From NCBI RefSeq assembly GCF_009857605.1, contig NZ_WWCT01000004.1, positions 1 to 64,000 of the forward strand: a stretch of DNA of 64,000 nucleotides, read 5' to 3'. The DNA is from Duganella levis. GTDB taxonomy: Bacteria; Pseudomonadota; Gammaproteobacteria; Burkholderiales; Burkholderiaceae_D. The notes below the pieces were generated by a model. The model ran no database searches. It was not told the origin of the DNA and was given only the letters and a program-made list of their open reading frames with translations. This document shows, one piece after another, positions 26,651 through 34,012 of this stretch (position 1 is its first letter; each line of letters begins with the position of its first letter). The translations under genes and the position numbers were made by a program.

Positions 26651-27346
26651 ATGAAACCACGTCTGCTTATTCCTGCACTGTTGGCTGTCGCACTCAGCGC
26701 CACTGCTGTCGCCCAGCCCGGTCGCCAGGATATCGCCGCCATCAAGCGCACGGTCGAACAATTTCTGCAGGTGCAGGCGGGCGGCCTGCCGGGCCAGGTC
26801 ACGGTCACGGTCGGCGCCATCGATCCGCGCATGCAGCTGGCCGCCTGCCCCGATCCGCAAGCTTTCTTCATGCCCGGCGCCCGCGCCTGGGGCAAAACCA
26901 CGGTCGGCGTGCGCTGTGCGACACCGGCCACGTGGACGGTATATATTCAAGCCAACGTGACCGTGGTGGGCGAATACATCGCCGCCGCCGCCCCGCTGGT
27001 GCAGGGTCAGCCGATTGACGCCAACCAGCTGACCGTCCTCAAGGGCGATCTGACAATGTTGCCAGCAGGTATAGCCACCGACGCCAGCCAGGTGATCGGC
27101 CGCAGCGCCTCGGTATCGTTGCCACCAGGAACGCCTTTGCGCCTGGACACGCTGCGCAGCAAGCCGGTGGTGCAGTCCGGCCAGCTGGTGCGGCTGGTGT
27201 CGAGCGGCAGCGGTTTCAGCGTGTCGGCCGAGGGCCGCGCCATGAGCACGGCCGGCGACGGCCAGGTGGTACAGGTAAAAACCGGCAATGGGCAACAGAT
27301 TACCGGCATCGCCAAGACCGGCGGCATGGTCGAGGTGGCATTTTGA
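26651..27346 (+). CDS. flgA: Flagellar P-ring assembly chaperone FlgA
   Basis: A 231-residue periplasmic chaperone for P-ring (FlgI) assembly. The signal peptide covers residues 1-22 (MKPRLLIPALLAVALSATAVAQ). Family features are the SAF domain in the second half (ANVTVVGEYIAAAAPLVQGQ, then LPPGTPLRLDTLRSKPVVQSG) and the final GNGQQITGIAKTGGMVEVAF. It is divergent from flgB and is followed by flgM, which has its own promoter in the 96-base gap. Confidence 0.95.
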   Translation: MKPRLLIPALLAVALSATAVAQPGRQDIAAIKRTVEQFLQVQAGGLPGQVTVTVGAIDPRMQLAACPDPQAFFMPGARAWGKTTVGVRCATPATWTVYIQANVTVVGEYIAAAAPLVQGQPIDANQLTVLKGDLTMLPAGIATDASQVIGRSASVSLPPGTPLRLDTLRSKPVVQSGQLVRLVSSGSGFSVSAEGRAMSTAGDGQVVQVKTGNGQQITGIAKTGGMVEVAF

Positions 27347-27368
27347 GCAATGGCCAGGCAAACCCGGC

Positions 27369-27395
27369 TAAAGTTTACGATCGAATCGCCGTTAC
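27369..27395 (+). promoter_or_regulatory. Sigma-28 (FliA) promoter for flgM
   Basis: TAAAGTTT (27369-27376), 11 bases, GCCGTTAC (27388-27395): a near-perfect match to the FliA consensus TAAAGTTT-N11-GCCGATAA. It lies 47 bases before the flgM start. A FliA-dependent flgM promoter gives the known feedback between the anti-sigma factor and its target. Confidence 0.85.
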
Positions 27396-27442
27396 CGACT
27401 CAGATCCCGGAGTTTCGTACTCCCCGCTGAGAAGGAAATGCT

Positions 27443-27760
27443 GTGAAAATTAACGATACATTAAAGAGCACGCCCGGCCTGCCGTCGACGCCTGCTGCAA
27501 CCAGCTCCACCGCGCGCGGCGCGGACAAGGCAGCGGAAGCGGCACCGTCGAATGTGGCGTCGGACAGTGTCCGCCTGTCGCCGCAAGGCCAGGCCATGGC
27601 GGCCAGTTCGGCCAGCGGCGCCAATGCCGTGTTCGACACAAAAAAAGTCGAGCGCATCAAATTGGCAATTGCCGATGGCCAGTTCCAGGTCAACTCGGAA
27701 AAAGTAGCGGATGGCTTGCTGGATACCGTCAAGGATCTGCTGCACTCAAGAAAACGATAG
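27443..27760 (+). CDS. flgM: Anti-sigma-28 factor FlgM
   Basis: A 105-residue anti-sigma factor that holds FliA inactive until it is exported through the completed hook. The GTG start at 27443 follows AAGGA by 6 bases. It begins MKINDTLKSTPGLPSTPAAT. The middle is Ser/Ala-rich and probably unfolded. The C-terminal sigma-binding half reads DTKKVERIKLAIADGQFQVN and then VADGLLDTVKDLL. The target gene fliA lies about 2 kb away in the opposite operon. Confidence 0.93.
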   Translation: MKINDTLKSTPGLPSTPAATSSTARGADKAAEAAPSNVASDSVRLSPQGQAMAASSASGANAVFDTKKVERIKLAIADGQFQVNSEKVADGLLDTVKDLLHSRKR

Positions 27761-27767
27761 GATAGTC

Positions 27768-28244
27768 ATGACCACCGTCACCCCGCTGAACAGCCTGCGC
27801 GAAGAAGAACACATCATGTCCACCCTGCTGGATGTGCTGCGCCAGGAACAGCAAATGCTGGTGGCCGCGGATATTGAAGGCCTGCCGGCCGTCACCACCC
27901 GCAAGACCGCGCTGGTCACGCAAATGACCCTGTTATCCGCGCAACGTCACCGCTCGCTGGGCAAATGCGGCTTTCCTGCAGAGGAAGCCGGCATGGACGC
28001 GTGGATCGCCGCCAGCGGCGAGGCACGCGCGGAATCGGAAAGCTTGTGGGGCGCGCTGTTGCAGCACACCCGCACCGCCAAGGAACTGAACCTGGTCAAT
28101 GGCGTGCTGATCAACAAGCAGATGGGGCAAACCCAGGATGCGCTGCACGCCTTGCGTCCGCAAGGTTCGGCTGGCAATAACTTCTACGGTCCAGGCGGCG
28201 TGACCACCACCCTGCCGCGCAGCCGCGGCTTCCTCGCCGGCTGA
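27768..28244 (+). CDS. flgN: Flagellar chaperone FlgN (for FlgK/FlgL)
   Basis: A 158-residue, mostly helical cytoplasmic chaperone for the junction proteins. The start at 27768 is the ATG 7 bases after the flgM stop; an upstream extension would overlap flgM. Recognisable features are LREEEHIMSTLLDVLRQEQQ with the LVAADIEGL step, and KELNLVNGVLINKQMGQTQD near the C-terminus. It converges with motD, with only one base between the stops and no terminator visible. Confidence 0.9.
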   Translation: MTTVTPLNSLREEEHIMSTLLDVLRQEQQMLVAADIEGLPAVTTRKTALVTQMTLLSAQRHRSLGKCGFPAEEAGMDAWIAASGEARAESESLWGALLQHTRTAKELNLVNGVLINKQMGQTQDALHALRPQGSAGNNFYGPGGVTTTLPRSRGFLAG

Positions 28245-28245
28245 T

Positions 28246-29019
28246 TTACTGTGCCGGCGCTGCCGTCGGCACTTCGGTACTCGGATCAGGAATTCCCGAC
28301 AAGATCGTCACCGCCACGCGGCGGTTGCGCGCACGGCCCAGTGGGCTGTCGTTGTCGGCCACCGGCTGGTTTGAACTGAATCCCACTGCAGTCAACCGCG
28401 TCGGTGCCACGCCGGCATCGATGAACAGCCGCACCACGCTGCTGGCGCGCACCGACGACAATTCCCAATTGGATGGATAACGCGGATTGGCAATCGGCTG
28501 GTTGTCCGTATGCCCTTCCACCTGCACATTGTGCGTATCGCTCTTGAGCAGATTGGCCACTGCGCGCAGCGCTTCCACCGATTCCGGCATCAGCTTGGCC
28601 TCGCCCGGATCGAACAGCACCGACGCATTGATCTCGACGCTGACGCCGCGGCTGTTCTGCGTCACCCGCACCTTGCCCTCTTTGACCAGCGGCGCCATGG
28701 TCGACAGCAAATCCTGCGCCAGCCGCGTCATTTGCTCTTTTTCCTTGCGCAGCATCTCGGTGCGACGCTTCAGGCCGGGATTGGGAATCGGCAGGTTCTG
28801 CACCTGCGTATTGACCGGCGTGGCCGAACCCTGGCCGCCGAAGGCATTGCCCAGCGCATCGGAAAACACCTTGTACTTTCCAATGTTGACCGCCGAAATC
28901 GCATACATCACCACAAAGAACGCAAACAGCAGCGTGATGAAGTCGGCATACGAAATCAGCCAGCGCTCATGGTTCTCCGGCTCGTCGTCGAACTTTTTGC
29001 GGGCGCGACGGTAGTACAT
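28246..29019 (-). CDS. motD: Flagellar motor stator protein MotD (MotB family)
   Basis: A 257-residue stator subunit. A short cytoplasmic N-terminus leads into one membrane helix holding the proton-carrying Asp 26 in SYADFITLLFAFFVVMYAIS. An OmpA-like peptidoglycan-binding domain follows (about 135-245), with VQVEGHTDNQPI and SSVRASSVVRLFIDAG. The linked motC, next to fliA and fleN, makes this the MotCD type of stator set. Any MotAB set would lie outside the window. Confidence 0.93.
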   Translation of the reverse strand: MYYRRARKKFDDEPENHERWLISYADFITLLFAFFVVMYAISAVNIGKYKVFSDALGNAFGGQGSATPVNTQVQNLPIPNPGLKRRTEMLRKEKEQMTRLAQDLLSTMAPLVKEGKVRVTQNSRGVSVEINASVLFDPGEAKLMPESVEALRAVANLLKSDTHNVQVEGHTDNQPIANPRYPSNWELSSVRASSVVRLFIDAGVAPTRLTAVGFSSNQPVADNDSPLGRARNRRVAVTILSGIPDPSTEVPTAAPAQ

Positions 29020-29020
29020 C

Positions 29021-29767
29021 TCAGTGCTCCCGCAGCAGCGTGGCGATGCGTTCGTCGATCACCCGCGTGTGGTCGCCGGTGGCGATGTCGTAGAACACCG
29101 CCGCCGCAATCTCCTGCTGGTGCACGGCCTGCGTGACGATGGCTTTAAGTTTATTGGCGATCGGGTAGAAGAACAGATTGGCCAGGCCGACGCCGTAAAT
29201 GGTCGACACGAACGCAATCGCAATGCCGGAACCCAGCTTGCTCGGATCGGTCAGGTTTTCCATCACGTGAATCAGGCCCAGCACCGCGCCCAGGATGCCG
29301 ATGGTCGGCGAATAGCCGGCCGCCGATTCCCAGATGCGCACCGCCTGGCGCTCGGCCGTTTCATAGGCGGTGATTTCGGTGTCCAGCAGCTGGCGCAGTT
29401 TCTCCGGCGCGATGCCGTCGACGATCAGGCGCAAGCCCTTGGTATTGAATTGATCCTTGGACGCCAGCATGTAGCGCTCCAGCGACAGCAGGCCGTCGCG
29501 GCGCGCTGCCAGGTTCCAGGCGTTGATGTCGCGCGCCAGCGCGGCGCGGGTGTCCTTGGGCGGCGCAAACACCAGCCGCAGCATGCGCACGCCGCGCACA
29601 AAGGTCTTGAAACGGGTCTGCAACAGCACTGCGCCAAACGTGCCGACCACGACGATCGCAAACGCAGCGGGTTGCAACAAGGAAGTGAGCTTACCACCCT
29701 CCATGGTCTGGCCGGCAATGATGCCGGCCAGCGCCAGCAGCACGCCGGCTACGCTGGCCCAGTCCAA
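29021..29767 (-). CDS. motC: Flagellar motor stator protein MotC (MotA family)
   Basis: A 248-residue, four-helix stator subunit that pairs with MotD to pass ions and drive the rotor. The features are an N-terminal helix (VAGVLLALAGIIAGQTMEGG), FAIVVVGTFGAVLLQTRFK, the cytoplasmic loop with charged residues, and the late helices with AAGYSPTIGILGAVLGLIHV and the GSGIAIAFVSTIYGVGLANLF stretch. Its start lies inside the end of fliA (19-base overlap), so the two are translationally coupled. Confidence 0.94.
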   Translation of the reverse strand: MDWASVAGVLLALAGIIAGQTMEGGKLTSLLQPAAFAIVVVGTFGAVLLQTRFKTFVRGVRMLRLVFAPPKDTRAALARDINAWNLAARRDGLLSLERYMLASKDQFNTKGLRLIVDGIAPEKLRQLLDTEITAYETAERQAVRIWESAAGYSPTIGILGAVLGLIHVMENLTDPSKLGSGIAIAFVSTIYGVGLANLFFYPIANKLKAIVTQAVHQQEIAAAVFYDIATGDHTRVIDERIATLLREH

Positions 29768-30480
29768 GACCGCTCCCGGAGTGAGGCGCGCAGACGCGCC
29801 ACGGCCTGCGTATGCAATTGCGATACGCGCGATTCGGATACGCCCATCACGGCGCCAATTTCTTTCAAGTTGAGCTCCTCTTCGTAGTACAAGCCCATCA
29901 GCATCTTCTCGCGCTCCGGCAGCATATCGATGGCATCGATCACGGCCTGGCGGAAGTCGCCGTCCAGCAGGGAACGCAGCGGATCGGCGTCGTCATCGGC
30001 GGCATAGCGGTCGAGAAAGCTGTCGTTGCCGTCGTCGTCATGGAAATCTTCGTAATACACCAGCTGGTGGCCGCCGCCGTCGCCCAGCATTTCCTGGTAA
30101 TCGGCCAGCGACAGCTTGAGCGACTTGGCGACTTCCGATTCGCTAGGCGGCCGGCCCAGGCGCTGCTGCAGCGTCGACATGGCGGCTTCGACCTTGCGCA
30201 TATTCTGCCGCAGCGAGCGCGGCAGCCAGTCGCTGCTGCGCAGCTCGTCCAGCATGGCGCCGCGGATGCGCAGCACCGCATAGGTTTCGAATTGCGCACC
30301 GTGGGTTTCTTCGTAACGGCTGATGGCGTCCAACAGGCCGATCATTCCGGCTTGTACCAGATCGTCGACTTCGACGCTGGGCGGCAGTTTCGCCTTCATG
30401 TGGTGGGCCAAGCGTTTCACCAACGGCATATGCTCCGTCAGTAAAGTATCCTTGTCCGCTTTCCCTTTTACCGTATACAT
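29749..30480 (-). CDS. fliA: RNA polymerase sigma factor FliA (sigma-28)
   Basis: A 243-residue sigma factor for late flagellar genes. The ATG at 30480 (MYTVKGKADKDTLL) gives the family length. A TTG at 30504 overlapping the fleN stop (TTGA) would add eight residues and has no better ribosome binding site. Region 2 holds VKRLAHHMKAKLPPSVEVDD and LVQAGMIGLLDAI. Region 4 holds EEELNLKEIGAVMGVSESRV. Two promoters of matching type lie upstream of flgK and flgM in this window. Confidence 0.95.
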   Translation of the reverse strand: MYTVKGKADKDTLLTEHMPLVKRLAHHMKAKLPPSVEVDDLVQAGMIGLLDAISRYEETHGAQFETYAVLRIRGAMLDELRSSDWLPRSLRQNMRKVEAAMSTLQQRLGRPPSESEVAKSLKLSLADYQEMLGDGGGHQLVYYEDFHDDDGNDSFLDRYAADDDADPLRSLLDGDFRQAVIDAIDMLPEREKMLMGLYYEEELNLKEIGAVMGVSESRVSQLHTQAVARLRASLRERSWTGPA

Positions 30481-30500
30481 TCGAATATTTATTATATTAA

Positions 30501-31301
30501 TCAAGCGCGCAGTTGGTGATCCCCCCCCAGCGCGAAGCGGCCCGCCAATTGGCGAAACGCGACAGAGGCCCCTGCCAGCGGAAATGCATCGACCACCGCG
30601 CGCCCCAAGCGCGCCGCACGTTGCAGGTACTCATCCGCCGGTACCGATCCCATCGACACCAGGTTGACGGCCAGGTAACGGCTTGCCGCCTGTGCCATAT
30701 TATCGTAAACCAACCGCGCTTCGTCTTCAGAGGCACCGGTGACCAGAATGCCGAACGGCCGACGGCCCAGTTCCTGGTTCAGGCGCTTAATCATACTGTA
30801 CGCAGCCTTGATCGAGGTAGCGCTATTCGAGACCTGCACCACAATCTCCGAACTGGCCATGATCGGCACCGGGAAGGCTTCGCCGTCGAATTCGCCGTCA
30901 ACCAGCACCATGCCGGTCTGTTTGGCCAGCACATCGAAGGCCTTGGCCAGGCGACGGGTCTCGTCCGGACCGCCGCGCACCGCGCCGCGCGTCATGGACG
31001 CCACCGAAAAACCTTGCGGCACCGCGTGGATCACCTGGTTCAGTGCACATTCCTGGCGCGCCACGTTGAGCAGGCTGTCGCCGCCGTCGACACCGAGGCG
31101 CGAAGCGACGCCGTGGGCGCTGGCGCAGGCGTCGACGATCAGCACGTCATTGCCGGCCCGGGCCAGCGAGGCGCCCAGGTTGACCAGCATGGCGCCCTTG
31201 TCGTCTTGCGGCGCCGCCGACAGGAAGGTGACGATGCGGGGCTGGGCCCCGGCCAGCATGCGGCGCAGGCCCTCCGCCTGGTCGAAATTAAAATTAGCCA
31301 A
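30501..31301 (-). CDS. fleN: MinD-like flagellar number regulator FleN/FlhG with degenerate P-loop
   Basis: A 266-residue member of the MinD/ParA-like group that, with FlhF, sets flagellar number. The overall fold signature is retained: ML(V)NLGASLARAGNDVLIVDA, then IVVQVSNSATSIKAAYSMIK and RPFGILVTGASEDEA. But the deviant Walker A site (normally KGGxGKT) reads AAPQDDKGAML at residues 29-39, with the signature Lys and both Gly missing. The usual DTPAG/DTGAG region reads DGEFDGE. ATP binding may be lost or altered. Its start overlaps the flhF end by 8 bases, as in other fleN-flhF pairs. Confidence 0.87.
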   Translation of the reverse strand: MANFNFDQAEGLRRMLAGAQPRIVTFLSAAPQDDKGAMLVNLGASLARAGNDVLIVDACASAHGVASRLGVDGGDSLLNVARQECALNQVIHAVPQGFSVASMTRGAVRGGPDETRRLAKAFDVLAKQTGMVLVDGEFDGEAFPVPIMASSEIVVQVSNSATSIKAAYSMIKRLNQELGRRPFGILVTGASEDEARLVYDNMAQAASRYLAVNLVSMGSVPADEYLQRAARLGRAVVDAFPLAGASVAFRQLAGRFALGGDHQLRA

Positions 31302-32754
31302 GTTGCACCTCGCGCATGCTGCGGTTGTCTTGCGTTGCGTTGCTCATCAGCAGAGGCAGCTCCGCATCCTGGTATTGGGTGTTGACGATGTCGCGCTTGA
31401 GCTTGAAGGCGCGGTCGATCAGGTAGGCCGGATCGGCCAGATGCAGGTCTTCCGGCACGCGCTGGCCGTTCGACACGTAGAACAGGTTCAGCTTGTGGCG
31501 GATCACCACGTCCAGCGCATTGCCGATTGCAGCCGCTTCGTCCAGCTTGGTCATGATGCAGCCGGCCAGGCCGCTGCCCTGGTAGGCGCGCACCACTTCG
31601 CTCAGGGTTTCCTGGGTGGCGGTGGCGTTCAGGCACAGCAGGCGCTTGACGTTGGTGTCGGCGCCTTGCAGCATCGACACCTGCTCGGTGACCATTTGGT
31701 CGCGCTGGCTGACGCCGACGGTGTCGATCAGCACGGTATGCTTGTTCTTCAGTTCTTTCAGGGCGATGCGCAGGTCAGCCTCGTCCTTGACCGAGTGCAC
31801 CATCACGCCGAGGATCTTGCCGTAGATGCGCAGCTGTTCATGCGCGCCGATCCGGTAGGCGTCGGTGGTGATCAGGGCCAGCTTGTCCGGGCCGTGGCGC
31901 ATGACGCAGCGCGCGGCCAGCTTGGCGGTGCTGGTGGTCTTGCCGACGCCGGTCGGACCGACCAGCGCGAACACGCCGCCCTGCTCGATCAGCGCGTCTT
32001 CGTTGGCCATGGTTTGCAGATTGCGCGTGAGGACGGTTTTAATCCAGCGCAGGCTGTCGGCGGCGTCGCGGCCGGCCGGCAGTTTTTCGATCAGGTAGCG
32101 CGCCAGGCTGGCCGAGAAACCGGCCGCCAGCATTTCGCGCAGCACGGCGGTCTTCTGCGGTTCGCGCGCTTGCGTCGCGCCCCACGACAGTTCGGCCAGC
32201 TGGGTTTCCATCATGCCGCGCATGGCGCGGATTTCGCTCATCATGCCGCTCATCTCGACGGCGGCCGATTCCTTGGCGCTGGCGACGGCGGCGGTGACCA
32301 GAGCGGCGATCTGGTGAGCGTCGATGGCTGATGCGGCTTTCGGCTGCGGCGCTGGCGCCGGGGTCGGTGCCGGCGCAGGGGCGGCAGCGGCGACCTTGGT
32401 GGCCAGCGACGAATGCGAGGCCACCACGCGGCGTTGCGGCTGCACCGGCAGGCTGGCTGGGCGGGTGCTGGCGACCGGCGGCGACATATGCGGCAAGTCA
32501 TCTTCGAAGCGCGGCTCGACACGGCCGGCGGCGATCACCGGGGCGTCCAGATCCAGCGACGGTGCGGGTTCCGCCATCGGCGAATGCGGCGCCGGCATGG
32601 CCAGCGAGGCGGCGTCGTCGTTTGCCAGGGCGAGGATTTCGACGATGCCGTCGGATTGACGGTTGGACAGGATCACGGCGTCAGGGCCGAGGGATTCGCG
32701 GACTTTGCGCAGCGCTTCGCGGGAAGTCGGTGCGGTAAATTTTTTAACGTTCAT
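31294..32754 (-). CDS. flhF: Flagellar SRP-like GTPase FlhF
   Basis: A 486-residue SRP-type GTPase that places the flagellum. The N-terminal B domain starts MNVKKFTAPTSREALRKVRE SLGPDAVILSNRQ (shown in two parts). A Pro/Ala-rich linker covers roughly 75-160. The NG domain has G1 GPTGVGKTT at about 263-271, ITTDAYRIGAHEQL, DTVG (where DTAG is more common) in G3, and TKLDEAAAIGNALD in G4. It overlaps fleN by 8 bases. A 129-base gap to the upstream rpn-like gene may hold its promoter; I saw no clear match. Confidence 0.95.
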   Translation of the reverse strand: MNVKKFTAPTSREALRKVRESLGPDAVILSNRQSDGIVEILALANDDAASLAMPAPHSPMAEPAPSLDLDAPVIAAGRVEPRFEDDLPHMSPPVASTRPASLPVQPQRRVVASHSSLATKVAAAAPAPAPTPAPAPQPKAASAIDAHQIAALVTAAVASAKESAAVEMSGMMSEIRAMRGMMETQLAELSWGATQAREPQKTAVLREMLAAGFSASLARYLIEKLPAGRDAADSLRWIKTVLTRNLQTMANEDALIEQGGVFALVGPTGVGKTTSTAKLAARCVMRHGPDKLALITTDAYRIGAHEQLRIYGKILGVMVHSVKDEADLRIALKELKNKHTVLIDTVGVSQRDQMVTEQVSMLQGADTNVKRLLCLNATATQETLSEVVRAYQGSGLAGCIMTKLDEAAAIGNALDVVIRHKLNLFYVSNGQRVPEDLHLADPAYLIDRAFKLKRDIVNTQYQDAELPLLMSNATQDNRSMREVQLG

Positions 32755-32883
32755 GACCGTCTCTCAAGGGAACCAGGTTGAGCCACGCGCCTTTAAAGCA
32801 AGACGCCTTGACTCCAATGCTTCCATTATTGACGATGCACTCCGGAAACGATCTGATGAACAGGGGCACAAATGGCCCGTATT

Positions 32884-33219
32884 TCAGTCGCGGAAAACCT
32901 GGTCGAGCGAATCGGCGTCAACGAAGTTCAGCACCCATTTGGACAGTTGTTCGACATCGGCGTTACTCAGGCGCACCGCCACGTCAGGATCGAGCGGGCC
33001 GAAGCGCTTGCCCAACAGCGCCGCCAGCATCTCCGCTCCGCCTTCCTGACGGCCTTCCTGAAGACCTTCCTGACGGCCTACCTGTCGCCCTTCCTGAAGA
33101 CCTACCTGTCGCCCTTCCTGACGGCCTTCGTGTAGCCCAATCTGTCGACCCTCCTGTAGTCCCTTCTGTCGCCCCTCCTCCAATCCTTTCTGCAATCCCT
33201 CCTGCAGGCCTTTGTTCAT
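32884..33219 (-). CDS. Possible internal product of the rpn-like gene (RpnS-like, 111 residues)
   Basis: Codon 251 of the rpn-like gene is an ATG (33219) preceded at 6 bases by GGAG on the - strand. It would give a 111-residue product (MNKGLQEG onward) made of the repeat tail plus the DUF4351-type end. In E. coli, small proteins translated from inside rpn genes act as antitoxins to the full-length protein. The same arrangement here is an inference from the start site and position; nothing else confirms expression. Confidence 0.35.
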   Translation of the reverse strand: MNKGLQEGLQKGLEEGRQKGLQEGRQIGLHEGRQEGRQVGLQEGRQVGRQEGLQEGRQEGGAEMLAALLGKRFGPLDPDVAVRLSNADVEQLSKWVLNFVDADSLDQVFRD

Positions 33220-33969
33220 ACCAATCTCCATCCCTATACGCTCATATGAGGTGACATAAGGCATAGCTGCTCTCCTTTCCAATTCCAGGATTCCATACCT
33301 GAGCCGCTTATCAAGCGACTTGGGCAAACGCATCAGCCAGTCGATCGCGCGGTGCAGATTAATGATACGCCGCTTGTCCCAGTTACGTTGATACAGTAAC
33401 TTGGCCAACCGCCACTTGGCGCGGCGGCGTTGATAAGGGTTGTGTTTGGTCTGCTGCGTCAGCAGGTGCGCCGCAGTCACCAGGGCGAAGGGATTGGCAT
33501 CCGCTAATAACGCATCCATGCAGCCGGCATAGTCCTGCAACTTGGCCACTGGAAAATTCAAGCGTAACTCGCAGCCCAATAGCGAATAAGCGAACGACTC
33601 AGGCTTCCAGCGTCGCCCCGTATCCGCCAACACCGCCAAGCTGGCGACAGGCCTGCGATAGCGGTCATACACGCGGTAGTGATACGTGAAGATGCGTTCG
33701 GCAAAGCCGGCGTCGCGCCAGCCTTGCACTTCCAGGTGCACCAGCACCCACTGTTCGCCGCCCTGATGCAAATACACACGCACCAGCTTATCCAGCAGTC
33801 GCTTGCCGATCTCGGCATCGCGCGACAATACGGACAATTCCTGATCGAGAAAATCATGCGGCCGCGACCAGTCGATCGCCGCGTGTGCGGAGGGGAAATA
33901 GAAGGCCATGAATTCGGGAAAATGATCGGTGATCACTTCCTTCCACGGCGTGTCGTAATCGTCATCCAT
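32884..33969 (-). CDS. Rpn-family putative nuclease (PD-(D/E)XK) with tetrapeptide-repeat tail
   Basis: A 361-residue protein of the Rpn (recombination-promoting nuclease, 'putative transposase') family. The N-terminal nuclease-like half (about 1-240) carries FPEFMAFYFPSAHAAIDW, the core LVHLEVQG with the ExQ motif of PD-(D/E)XK nucleases, and the YRVYDRYRRPVASLAVLAD block. Residues about 253-309 are tandem G-[LR]-Q-E tetrapeptides. The C-terminus (about 310-355) matches the DUF4351 type, with LLGKRFGPLDPDVAVRLSNA. It has no known flagellar role yet lies between flhA and flhF on the same strand. E. coli Rpn proteins are implicated in recombination and phage defence; the role here is inferred only by family. 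Confidence 0.85.
   Translation of the reverse strand: MDDDYDTPWKEVITDHFPEFMAFYFPSAHAAIDWSRPHDFLDQELSVLSRDAEIGKRLLDKLVRVYLHQGGEQWVLVHLEVQGWRDAGFAERIFTYHYRVYDRYRRPVASLAVLADTGRRWKPESFAYSLLGCELRLNFPVAKLQDYAGCMDALLADANPFALVTAAHLLTQQTKHNPYQRRRAKWRLAKLLYQRNWDKRRIINLHRAIDWLMRLPKSLDKRLRYGILELERRAAMPYVTSYERIGMEIGMNKGLQEGLQKGLEEGRQKGLQEGRQIGLHEGRQEGRQVGLQEGRQVGRQEGLQEGRQEGGAEMLAALLGKRFGPLDPDVAVRLSNADVEQLSKWVLNFVDADSLDQVFRD
33042..33213 (-). repeat. 12-bp tandem repeats encoding GLQE/GRQE tetrapeptides
   Basis: About 14 tandem units of 12 bp, such as CTTCCTGACGGC or CTTCCTGAAGAC on the + strand, each coding for four residues of the G-[LR]-Q-[EKV] type. Units are similar but not identical. Such in-frame repeats can change copy number by slippage or recombination. 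Confidence 0.85.
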
Positions 33970-34012
33970 GCAGGCAGTCTAGTCCGCCTGCATGGACGCG
34001 ATACGAACTGGA

